From contig CM042965.1 of NCBI GenBank assembly GCA_023678885.1, positions 28,501,777 through 28,565,776 on the forward strand: DNA of 64,000 nt, written 5' to 3'. Position 1 is the first letter of the stretch. Every line of letters starts with the position of its first letter. The notes beneath the pieces were generated by a model. That model saw nothing but the letters and a program-made list of their open reading frames with translations. It was not told the DNA's origin and did no database searches. The DNA comes from Pogostemon cablin. Its lineage: Eukaryota > Streptophyta > Magnoliopsida > Lamiales > Lamiaceae. Shown piece by piece: positions 33,515 to 44,821 of this stretch. The position numbers were made by a program, and so were the translations under genes.

Positions 33515-34853
33515 CAATGTCCAGTTCTCGGTGATGTACCAGTAGTTCGGGAATATCTGGAGGTATTTCCAGATGATCTTCCAGGTTTGCCACCAGACCG
33601 GGAAATAGAGTTTGTTGTTGAGCTACAACCAAGAACTGCTCTTATATCTAACACACCATACAGAATGGCACCAGCTAAATTGAAGGAATTGAAGATACAG
33701 TTACAAGAGTTTCTAGACAAAGGATTCATCCAACCTAGTTTCTCACCTTGGGGAGTACCAGTTCTGTTTGTTCGAAAGAAGGATGGCACATTAAGGATGT
33801 GCATCGATTATCGGGATCTCAATAAAGTTACGGTGAAGAATAAATATCCATTGCCTCGTATTGATGATCTGTTTGATCAGTTACAGGGTGCAGCTACCTT
33901 TTCGAAGATTGATTTGCGATTGGGGTATCATCAGTTGAAAATAAAGAAGGAGGATATTCCAAACACTGCATTCAGTACAAGGTACGGGCACTATGAGTTC
34001 TTAGAGATGCCGTTTGGATTAACAAATGCTCCTGCAGCATTTATGGATTTGATGAATAGAGTATTTCAGGAATTTCTCGATAAATTTGTGATTGTGTTTA
34101 TCGATGATATTCTGATTTACTCTAAGAATAAGGAAGATCATGCTCTACACTTGAAAAAGGTGTTAGAGATTCTGAAGAGAGACAGTTGTATGCGAAGTTC
34201 AAAAGTGTGATTTTTGGTTAGACCGAGTTGTTTTCTTGGGACACGTGGTAATTTCAGTGGATCCAGGTAAAGTTAAAGTAATCCAGGATTGGCCACAACC
34301 CTCAAATCCCACTGAGGTTCGTAGCTTTCTTGGATTGGCGGGATTTTATCGAAGGTTTGTTGAAGGATTTTCTAAGATTGATTCATCATTAACACAGTTG
34401 ACCAGGAAGAATGTGAAGTTCACATGGACGGAGGAATGTGAACAAAGTTTCCAAAAATTGAAGAGACGATTGACATCAGCACCTATCTTAACTATTCCTA
34501 CGGAGACAGGAAACTTCAAGGTTTACAGTGATGCTTCAAAGAATGGTCTTGGGTGTGTATTGATGCAGAATGGGAAAGTGATAGCGTATGCATCCAGACA
34601 GTTAAGGGAGTATGAGAAGAATTACCCAACTCATGATTTGGAGTTAGCCGCAGTGGTGTTTGCACTCAAGATTTGGAGGCATTATCTGTATGGGGAACGT
34701 TGTGAAATCTATACTGATCATAAGAGCTTGAAGTACTTTTTCACTCAAAAAGAGTTGAATATGAGGCAAAGAAGATGGTTGGAATTGGTGAAGGATTACG
34801 ACTGTGTTATCAATTATCATCCGGGAAAAGCCAATGTGGTTCTGATGCAATGA
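33515..34853 (+). pseudogene. Tekay reverse transcriptase and RNase H
   Basis: RT shows GVPVLFVRKKDGTLRMCIDY, TFSKIDLRLGYHQ and the catalytic FIDDILIYS (residues 171-179 counting from the ATG at 33587). Single-base deletions near 34180 and 34203 throw the frame. It resumes at 34236 with GHVVISVDPGKV, then RNase H with YSDASKNGLGCVL (catalytic Asp), THDLELAAVVFALKIWRHYL and TDHKSLKYFFTQ. Another one-base loss at about 34842 creates a stop where family members read into the tether before integrase. Catalytic residues remain but the enzyme cannot be made as one chain. Confidence 0.92.
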
Positions 34854-35032
34854 GCCGAAAGGCAATACAGAGTGTAGCTGCTATGACCATAAATCAGAAA
34901 CCAGAGTTGCTTGATTTGCGAAGGATGGGTGTGGAGATCATTCAGGAAGGATCGTTGGAAGCAAGGATGGCAGCTCTGACACTTCGACCAACTTTGATGG
35001 ATAAGATTCGACAGAGCCAATAGGAGGATAAG

Positions 35033-36421
35033 TTGTATGACAAGATAAAGAATGATATCAGCTCTGGAAAGTCTTCTAACTTCCAATTAGGAGATGATGG
35101 CGTGATTCGTTATGGAGGTCGATTATGTATACCTGAAGTGGATGACATTCGGAAAGAAGTGATGGCGGAAGCTCATTCAACACCGTACTCTGTACATCCA
35201 GGAGCTACTAAGATGTATAGAGATTTGAAGGCACATTATTGGTGGCCAGGAATGAAGAGAGATGTTGCTCGATATGTAGAGCAATGTTTGACTTGTCAGC
35301 AAGTCAAAGCCGAGCATCAGAGACCAGCAGGAACTTTGCAGCCTTTATTTATTCCAGAGTAGAAGTGGGAGAATATCAAGATGGATTTTGTTATCGGGCT
35401 ACCGAAGACAGTGAAAGGTCACGATGCCATTTGGGTTATCGTGGATCGATTGACTAAGTCAGCTCATTTTCTTCCTAAAAGCTCTACGTATTCCATGGAT
35501 CGTTATGCCCAGCTATATATATAAGAGATTGTCAGACTCCATGGAGTACCACATACCATTGTGTCAGATAGAGATACGAGATTCTTGTCTGCTTTCTGGA
35601 AGAGTTTACATAAGGCGTTGGGGACACAATTATCTTTCAGCACAGCATTCCATCCACAGACAGATGGTCAATCAGAGCGTACAATACAAATCTTGGAGGA
35701 TATGCTCAGATCGTGTGTGTTGGATTTTCAAGGTCAGTGGAGTAAATTTTTGCCTTTGATAGAGTTCTCATACAACAATAGTTATCAGTCTACTATCGGG
35801 ATAGCTCCATATGAAGCATTGTATGGGAGAAAGTGTAGATCTCTAGTACATTGGGATGAAGTTGGAGAGAGGAAACTTTTGGGTCCAGACTTGATTCGTG
35901 AAATATCAGAAGCTGTTACCCGTATACGAGAAAAGATGAAAGTTGCTCAAGATCGGCAGAAGAGTTATGCAGACAAACGGATGAGAGAATTGGAATTTGA
36001 AGTGGGTGATCAGGTATTTTTGAAAGTATTTCCAATGAAGGGGATAATGTGGTTTGGAAGGAAAGGGAAACTCAGTCCAAGATATGTTGGTCCGTTCACC
36101 ATCATTGAGAGAGTTGGCAGCATTGCCTATAAGTTGGAGTTACCAGCATCGATGTCTAGAGTACATGACATGTTTCATGTGTCTGTATTGAGGAAGTATG
36201 TTCCAAATCCATCTCATGTTCTCAGGCAGGAACTAATTGAGTTAAGAGAAGATTTGAGTTATGAGGAAGTACTAGTTGAGATCTTGTGGCGAGAAGTGAA
36301 GAAGCTCAGAAATAAAGAAATACCATTAGTAAAGGTATTATGGAGGAACCAACTAGTTGAGGAGGCTACTTGGGAAAGAGAAGATAAGATGATGGCTAAA
36401 TATCCAGACCTCTTCAGGTAA
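35033..36421 (+). pseudogene. Tekay integrase with C-terminal chromodomain
   Basis: The HHCC zinc domain is visible: HPGATKMYRDLKAHYWWPGM with paired Cys in CLTCQQVKAEHQ. A TAG at 35360 and a TAA at 35522 cut the catalytic core. The D,D35E residues can be placed in KMDFVIGLP, VSDRDTRF and QSERTIQILE. The GPF/Y module (GPFTIIERVGSIAYKLELP) and a chromodomain (about residues 237-285 of the 286-residue segment from 35561, including VKVLWRN and EEATWERE) follow. Chromodomains direct integration to particular chromatin marks. The stop at 36421 lies 38 bp before the 3' LTR. Confidence 0.92.
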
Positions 36422-36460
36422 GTAAATTTCGAGGACGAAATTTTTATAAGGTGGGGAGGA
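36422..36460 (+). other. Tekay 3' spacer and polypurine tract
   Basis: After the polyprotein stop, ttcgaggacgaaatttttat and then aaggtggggagga (36448-36460) directly precede the right LTR. The 'tcgaggacga' phrase and GGTGGGGAGGA tract are typical of Tekay elements. Confidence 0.85.
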
Positions 36461-38427
36461 TGTGATACCCGAGCTTCTCACTACTCATGTGTCAATATAA
36501 TTTAATTTGTGTTATGTGCATTTTATAATTATATGTTAATTATGTGGCAATTATGTGATAATAATGTGATAATTATGTGATAATTGTTTCTACATTTTAT
36601 TTATCGTTACATTTTATTTGAGACATTTGTGATAAAAATTTTGACAATATGTGAATATATGTGTACATAAATATTTATGTGCAATAATTTGGATATATGA
36701 GTAAATTATTTTATGTGTATAAATACACTTTTCTTAATTATTAAGTATCACACGTGTTCTCGTAATAATAATAGTGGTAAGAAAATATACACGTATGTAT
36801 TAATTTGTAAATGTATTATATCTTATCTATTAAGTATTGCACGTAAATTAAGAATGAATAATAATAAAATATAATAAAAAAAGATAAAGTTGGGGCGGTG
36901 GGATAGTCGCGTACGACTTCCACCCCACCCCTCTATATATATATATGCTAACCCAGTTCAGGGTAATTGGAAAGCATAAGCAAAAAAAAAAGAAAAAAAA
37001 AAGAAAAAAAAGAGAGAGAAGAAAGGGAGAGAGAGGAGAGAGAGAGGAAGAAGAGAAAGAGAAGAGGGAGCGCGCCGGAACGTGCGTGTCGGAGAGAATT
37101 AGTTATAGTTCTTTACGGGGTTTATATGACTGTCGAAATCCAAATAAGTTGAAGTCCAACTACAATGCATAAACATGTTGTTTGTGAATTATTTGTGATT
37201 AATATGTGATAGTTATGTCATGTGTTATTTTTGATTAGTTTAATTACGTTATGAATTATTTGGAGATTAATTTGTGATATAAGCTGAGGATTTATGTGAT
37301 TTGGGAAAAGTAGGGTTCATATTCAACAATATTATTTGTAAATTATTTGTGATAATTTTATGATACAAGTTGTGGATCTATGTGATTGGAAATAATATCA
37401 TTATCCTATATAGATCTGTGTGATTGGAAACTATTGAAAATATATTTATATGGTTTGAGAAAATATTGGTTATAAGGATCTGTGGGATCTAAGATCAAGT
37501 TGTTATTCCAAAAAGAGATCCGTGTAATCCATGGTGAAGTGGTTATTCTATAAATTGATCTATGTGATTGAGGTGAAGTTGTTATTTCAGAAGTGGATTT
37601 GTGTGAATTGAAATTAAGTTGTTACTTTATTGTTATTAAATGTTGATATTGATATTGTAAATGGTTTATGATGTACATTTAATTGTTCTGGGTGCATACC
37701 ATGCATAAACATGAAAAGTGTTTTCCTCAAAATTAATAAAATATTAATGGTGTGTGCGGCCACTATATATGCATCTCTGTCAGGGTTCGAAAAAATTATT
37801 CCCGACACTTTATTAGGGATTCGGAAAAATCATCCCCAACACTCTGTCAGAGTTCGGAAAAATCATTCTCGGTACTTTATTTGGAGTTCGGAAAAATCAT
37901 CCCCATTGAGCTCATTTGGGGTGCATATCATAAGTGTGTCGTGGGGATCCCGCAACGTGAACAGTTTTCAAAATAAAAGAGATCAACTAGAAAGATTAGG
38001 AAGTAGGAGATAGAGAACTAAATGCATTTTCATGCACTAACATGCATGATTTCTACTTACTGAGATTTTTGTCTCACTAGTTTATGAATTGTAGGTGAGC
38101 CTGTTGATGTTTGAGGTTGTGATGTGACTGTGCAAGCTGTGGAACTCCTTCAGGGTCTTGAGTAGATGTACATAGATGACGACCTGTTGGGCTAGGCCGT
38201 GGGTTTATTTATTTCCGCTGATATTTTGTTATGTAATATAATAAGTATTGTCACGAGTTTGTCTGGTTTGAAGTGGTATCAGAAACCAATTACGTATGTT
38301 GAACTGGTGTGATGGTGTTGGTTATAAACATATTATATGAAAAAAAAATTATATGCAGGTTTTTATAATGATGATGTTTATGTTAAATCATATTTGAATT
38401 ATAAGTTGTGTAAGATGGGTCGTGTCA
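36461..38427 (+). repeat. Tekay 3' LTR, 1967 bp
   Basis: It starts TGTGATACCCGAGCTTCTCA and ends GGTCGTGTCA. Compared with the left LTR there are scattered substitutions and small length changes in A-rich and purine-rich runs (for example an extra aaaaaaaaaag block near 36990), and the TATA run is shorter (36933-36946). Confidence 0.95.
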
Positions 38428-38484
38428 TGTGGTAACATAATGATAAACCTTTTTAGTTAAGATTTGAAGTTGTTTAGTAAAGAT

Positions 38485-39400
38485 TTATGGCTGAGTGTAA
38501 ATATGTAATTTTTTGTAATAGTTAATAGATAGGAATAATATTTTACCACGGTATGTGTTGACGCCCACTCGCATTCCTATAATAGTTGGTAGTCTGCCAA
38601 TGTGTTTTTCAAGTATTGGCCCATCGGTGGTCAAGAAATCATTCCATAAAGTGAAAAGTGTAGGCCTGCATCTATAGGGTAGCATAAAGTAGTGTGGTTT
38701 TGTTCAAAATTGTGTAGATAAAATGTAGATCATATGTGTATAAGAGGAGTAACATACTCTTTGTTCACGATAACGAAGTTCGGGACATTTTTCTTGGCCT
38801 TTTCGATGTATCTCTTTGGAAGTGCATGCACTACGCTGCCTAGGAAATCTGCAGCTAAAGTTTTTTAGTTAGATACAACATTAATATTTTGTAAAATGGT
38901 AAAGTACAGTGTACCAATTGTTAAATATACTTAGCTAATCTTTGTGTCTTTGCAATCTGCGGAACGGTGGAACTGCTCAAATGGTGTGAGTGTATACATG
39001 CATTCAACGAGTAGATCTTCATGTGAGCTTGTACGATTAATGCAGAAGCTTCTAGTTAAGATTATTTAGTATTTTGAAGCACTGTATGGTGCTATGTTCG
39101 CAGGAAGCACTCTAACTTTGGCAACAGTAATGTAATACGTTTGGTTGAGCTGTAGCCTAATGTTTATATTTTCAGCATTTGGGTCAAATACAATAGCTTG
39201 CATCCTGTGTCCCTGTTCGATGCAAAAAAACTCATTTATAATAGTAGACTATAGCTGGGGTGGGCGATTGAATTTACCTCTTCATTGTCAAAGAGAAATT
39301 GTTGGTATCGTGTGTTTTTTTACAGTCGGATTGACGTTTTTTCAGCAACAAGCACTTTCACCATCCAATTTTGAGATGCTAGGTCAGGTGCTTCAGGTAG
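38485..39400 (-). pseudogene. Helitron RPA-like gene, N-terminal exons
   Basis: Minus-strand segments in order: 39396-39270 with NWMVKVLVAEKTSIR and TRYQQFLFDNEE, ending at a GTAAAT donor-like site; 39213-39060 with MQAIVFDPNAENINIRLQLN and TYYITVAKVRVLPANIAPYS; 38860-38770 with LGSVVHALPKRYIEKAKKNV; and 38685-38485 with LFTLWNDFLTTDGPILEKHI and LPTIIGMRVGVNTYRG. These match the OB-fold A and B regions of plant RPA70-like proteins. A premature stop follows TSIRL, and another follows SASKY. The rest of the gene is at 29533-27236, beyond the Tekay element. Confidence 0.78.
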
Positions 39401-39429
39401 TTATGCTCCATTTCCCTGCGTATTAATAA

Positions 39430-42400
39430 TGTAATAGGTTAGAAAATTATAAATATATTTCGTGGTCTGTTCTTTGAAAACAATGTAAAACAATCCATCG
39501 TAATTAAAATATAATAATAAGTCAATTACAGAAAGTGGTCATCAAAATTTTAGATTAGCAATGGAGTAATCTGATATTAACATTGAAGGTTTGATTATAG
39601 TTTAGCAGCATTTAGGAGCCGTCGATTGTAGAGTGGCAAATGGCAGTAGCTTGTGGAGGGGCGGATATTGTTTATAAAAATATAAACCCTAATTTTATAT
39701 TTTTACTGAATAGCATATATTCTTATTTAGCAACCTTGTTGTTTCACTAATAAAATAACTCAATAAATTACTCAAGAAGATGAAAATTAAGAAAATTCTA
39801 TTCAGTGAGGAACGAAGGTGCTGTATCAACAAGTTTAATGCTAATAGAGAATATAAGAAATTTTAACAAAGTCTCGGTAAAGTGTATTTTTGTAAAAGTT
39901 ATTTCAGTTTTGAACGAATTCCTATTTTCATAAAACCAGCTGTAAGTGTGGAACAAAAGTAAAATTTTCTATATAACTTTGAAGTGACGTTATGTTGACT
40001 ATAAGTCATATATAAGATTTTACTTTTACTGGGTAATAGTCGGCCCAAGAATTTATAAAATAATTGAAAGATGAAACGTATAAAACAATGTAAGAAGCAG
40101 GAAAGTAATGAACAGAGAAGACCATGCAACAGAAGCCATTAATTGTACAAGCAGGTCTCGAAATGATGAATCATTAAGCGAGAATCAAAGGTGTTTCATT
40201 AGCAATTTTAATGTTAATAAAGAATATGAGCATATTTAAAAAGATGCCTCGGTAAAGCATTATTTTGTAAAATTTAGTTCACCTTTGAATAATTCTCATT
40301 TTCATCAAACCAAACGAAGGTACTTTTCAGTAAAGTGGAAGTTAAATGTTCAATTTTACTTTGAAGTGATGCTATGTCGACTACAAGTTATATACAAGAT
40401 TTTATAGTTACTGAGTAGTAGTCTATAATTTATTTATTTCATTATAAATTAAGTAGATAAGGGGAAGTAAACTCACGCGCAAGTACAGTGCAGCGATATG
40501 AACTCTCTGCAAACAACTAAAGGAGGACCTGTTTAAGGAAGAGAGGAAAGAGAGCACATTTATGAAAGTACACAAGAGGAATATGTCAGCAACGATGAAT
40601 GTTGCAAAGTTACGGAAGGAAAAATGTAGACGTTGTCATTGTTAGCTCAGGAAATCGACATAAATGAAAAAAATACATATGGACGTGTAAGTAAACCCAA
40701 ATTTCTACAGAGATAAAATATAACCTAAATACATCTATTTTATAACCTAAATACGTCAATAGATGAGAGGGTTACATTTTTTGCGAACTATTAGACAACA
40801 AATCGAGGTAAATGATAATCAACCGGAGTGAGAAACATAACATTTATTTTTAATTAGGAAAGCTGTATAGCAACTGCAGTTTATGAGCTCAAAATAAGCA
40901 AAGTTATACCGTCAAAATGCTTGAGTTGCTTAAATATATATATGTTAAGTTGATTCAATACTAATTACCTAAGTAGTAGATGATGTTGCTATATCCCGTC
41001 ATAGAACTATTTAAACAAATAGCAACTACTTTCTACAATTTCAAAAAAATAGCATCATGATATTTTTGTTGTTGTACAGCAGTGAAACAAATTAAGGTAA
41101 ATTGTACTAAGTGTGGAGAACTTAAGAAACTCTAACCAAGCAACTGAATTAATTAATGCATTACTTTATACAAAAGTCATATGTATGGTAGTCAGTTTAA
41201 AATGAGTACTGTAAGTTATTTTTTTTCAAGGTATACAGATGACTGATGTTGTAAACATTTTTGCATAAATGTTTAGACTTTCACATGGGCAGTAAATTAG
41301 CATTACTCAAATGCGCAAATCAATTACCAAAGTTAACCGCATAGTATAATGGACTAATGATTTAGAAAATAATAAGAAAGAATTAAGTTCAGAATAATGA
41401 AGTCTTCAAGCCAAAAACTAAGAGTAAAGGTCTACGTTTGGACTGATTAATCATTAAGTGAGAAACGAAGGTTTTGATTTAGCAATTATAATGCTAATAG
41501 AGAGTATGAGCATATTTAAAAATAAGGGCTTGGTAAAGTATTATTTTATAAAAGTTAGATCACTTTTCAACAAGTCCCTATTTTTATTAAACCAGACGGA
41601 AGTACGTTCGGTGAACTGGGAAGTGGAAGTGAAATTTTCCATTTGACGCTGAAGTTATGCTATATTGACTATAAGTGACATATAAGATTTTACATCTACT
41701 AAGTAATAGTTATTCAAAGTCGGTAGCCCACTTCTCCTCCTCTCTCCATGCAGACACGCGTCCCCAAAATTCAACCATGAGCCTCCACCTGGATTACGCA
41801 TGCAAAGGGCTGGATATCTGTATGTTCGCCGAGTATGACAAGTTAAATATATTTGCTATCTTTCTGAATAATTTATACAGTATATCAGTGTTGCTGCTGA
41901 ACTAGAAATGGTAATGTTAAAGTCTAAAATATGTCGACTATACTGGAAATGGCAGCGTTGAAGTTGTAAATATGTCGAATATACATAAAGTAAGGTAGTG
42001 TTGTTAGTTGTTACAATAACATTGGATGAAAATTCTTAGTTTTTTAAGATACTAAGAAGCTTTGCTAGATAAATGGATGGAGCGCAATACCTGTAGGAGC
42101 GTGATTAGCAAGGATACAATGTGAAATCCTTGTAGTTAACAAATAAGATAATAATAATTAATGTTATATTTAAATTTAAATATTTTATAGAAGCTTAAAA
42201 TCTGGTGGTAAATTATTTAAAACCTAAGCAAGGCCTATATGTAGTGGTAATGATAACAAATAATAATCTATAAGTTGTGCTTTACGTAATAGGATCGCGT
42301 AAGCTATTCGAATCTATTAAATGATAATGTTCACAGTCGTGTAATATATTTATGGAAATAAAGATCAATAAAAAGGTAGATATTAATATTTACCTTATAT

Positions 42401-42470
42401 GTACAAATGGACATGTTAGCTATTCTGGGCAGCTTCAAGCACTTCATGGTACACAATGTTTTTTTGTGTA
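39430..42470. other. Helitron spacer built from internal direct repeats
   Basis: There is no coding region. Three related blocks occur near 39860-39960, 40235-40330 and 41515-41610 (phrases like cggtaaagcattattttgta and aaaccagacggaagtacg). A block at 40440-41240 (gtaaactcacgcgcaagtac through attacctaagtagtagatga) is repeated at 48200-49040 on the far side of RepHel. These are element-internal repeats rather than genes. Confidence 0.55.
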
Positions 42471-42499
42471 CGAGGTGGCTTGCATTAATAGAGGAGATG

Positions 42500-44757
42500 G
42501 TCAGATTAATACTTTTAATTGAGCTGCAGTTCTTGCTCTAGAAAGGGCTACGTATAATTGACCATGTGAGAATACATGTTCTTTTAAGTAAAGACCAACA
42601 TAATCCAAAGTTTGCCCTTGGCATTATTGATTGTCATTGCAAAACATAACCGAACTGGGAATTGTTTTCTTTTAAAAGGAAGGAATGAGAAGTGTTCAAT
42701 TGAGGATTCTAATATTATACGAGGGATGAATATTGGTTTCCCTGTGTACGCAGTGCTAGAGATTTTAGCATATATGATGTGCTTATCAAAATCTTTACAC
42801 AAAAGACGTTTGCCATTGCGAAGTCCTTCGACGACGGGATTAATATTTCAAAGCAATATGATGGGGGCATTTTTTTAAGTGTCAACCTACGTGGAGGTAA
42901 GCCTTACGGTGTCAAATAGTGAATAGTTCTTGCTATTCCGGAACGACATATGTAGAGGAGCTGCTGTCATGGCTGTAATATACCATATCTTCACCGGAAA
43001 ATTTATAGATCAAAATGTTATTTATTTTGTGGACGAAGTCGTTTCTAGTTGTCAATATAGCTTGCTTTACTAAGAGGGACTGATCGAATTCTAGGTGGCC
43101 TATGTGTGGGAATACAGAGTTTACTAATGTATCTAGAGCAACAGTGTCATTAGAGAATAAAATGTTGCTAGCAAGTGGTATTTGAATTTCTCCTTTTTTG
43201 TTTGCCTATTGGAGACCATCGCCAATGTTTAATAAGTACGAAGAAAAATTAGGATCTAATAATGCACACATATTTTCAGTTAGCCTAAGCTTTTCGAATT
43301 GATTCCACAAAGGTGACATAACGATGAAAGCATCTATAAGAGCGTCTTTGGTGCCTTTTACAGTAACAGGTAAAGTTTGCTTGAAATCACCTCCGTAAAC
43401 TACCACTTTCCCACCGAAATTTTGGTCAGAGTTCATTATATCTTTGAATAATTCATTGAACTTTTCAATGACGCTACGTTTTGCCATGGTTGCCTCATCC
43501 CATATTATTAATTTTTCTTGTCTAATCAAGTGGACCAACGTGCTTTGTTTATGTACATTGCATGCTTTAGAATTGTTGTCTTCCAGTGAGATTTTAAATC
43601 TTGAATGAGAAGTGCGCCCTCCTGGTAATAAAGAAGATGCGACACTTGAAGTTGCAGTGGCTATTGCAATATGGCCTACTGATCTTATTGATGCAAGAAG
43701 AGCTTTATATTAGAAAGTTTTCCTAATACCACCCGGCCCATCAAAAAAGAAGACATTTGGGAGGTTTGTGTTCACATGGTGCATGATCCTGTCGTATGTG
43801 ATATTTTGTTCTTTGTTTAACTGATCATGTGCCAAAAGGTCTTCCTTTGGGATGGCAACTTCGTATTCATCTCGCAATTCTTTCGTGAAACCTTCAACCG
43901 TAGGGGAGACCGTAATCGTGCTTGCCGAGAAATAGTCACTGATAGTTTTCCCCATTGAGCATAAATGGTCTGCAATTCTATTTATGATGTTGCTTTTAAT
44001 GTCTTTCAAGGATAAAGCTTTGTTTTGCTGGTAATCTTCAGATAAAAAGTCCTCGAATTTTAACCATAGTTGCTCAGGGTTTTTCGATTCACAATAAACA
44101 AGAACCATTGCGAATAAGTGCCTCAAAGCAGCTGGCACTAAGTATGATGCAACTTCTGCAATGCATATTTCAGATGTGCTGTCTTCCTCTGTTATTCCAA
44201 ATGCATGTGCCGCTTCTCTGTAAGTGTGATGTGTGACACCGTTAGTTATTCTTAGGTCGGTGAATGATGGTGGGCCTCTAATATGCATCAATAATAGCTT
44301 TTCATAAAAATATTCACCGTGAGATGGCTGACAACTGATAATGCGGCCAATGACGTCACATTGCTTTCGTGGTTTCCACTCTTTTACGTTGTCTTGCCAA
44401 GTGAAATGCTCGGGGAATTCAACATATAGACAATTTAGCTCTTTTGCTTAGGCATTGTGTTAGTTCATGTAAAAGAATTGAGATAACATTATTTTTTTGC
44501 ATGTGGATTTGCAGCAACATCTTCTAGCTATTGGTTTGCATGGAAGGTTACTGTGTGCTCGTTCTCCAAATGGATTGGTAAGCATATTACTGGAGAGTGT
44601 GTTTGGTGCAGATCAAACTGGAAAATGGGCCAGGTCGCTTTAGAAGGAAAAATCCACCGGGCATTTTGAAAGTTTTTTATTTCATCAATTGGCCGACATT
44701 CTTTGTCAGGGATTAGTGCATACAAAATTTTATCATGGCCTTTATATATATATATAC

Positions 44758-44821
<64 letters not shown>

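Larger units (their letters stand above)
29806..38427 (+). mobile_element. Tekay/Del-type chromovirus (Ty3/gypsy), complete, 8622 bp
   Basis: LTRs at 29806-31757 and 36461-38427 are nearly identical and flanked by a perfect TGTGG duplication (29801-29805 and 38428-38432). The internal order is primer-binding site, gag with CCHC knuckle, protease, RT, RNase H, integrase, chromodomain. The integrase tail phrase KLRNKEIPLVKVLWRN and EEATWERE fit the Tekay (Del) chromodomain lineage. The polyprotein frame is broken at about eight places by stops and single-base shifts. It is inserted in the RPA gene of the Helitron. Confidence 0.95.

Noticed and set aside
29806..38427. Considered an integrated plant pararetrovirus
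   Set aside because: LTRs, a TGTGG target duplication, integrase and chromodomain show a Tekay retrotransposon; there is no movement-protein motif.
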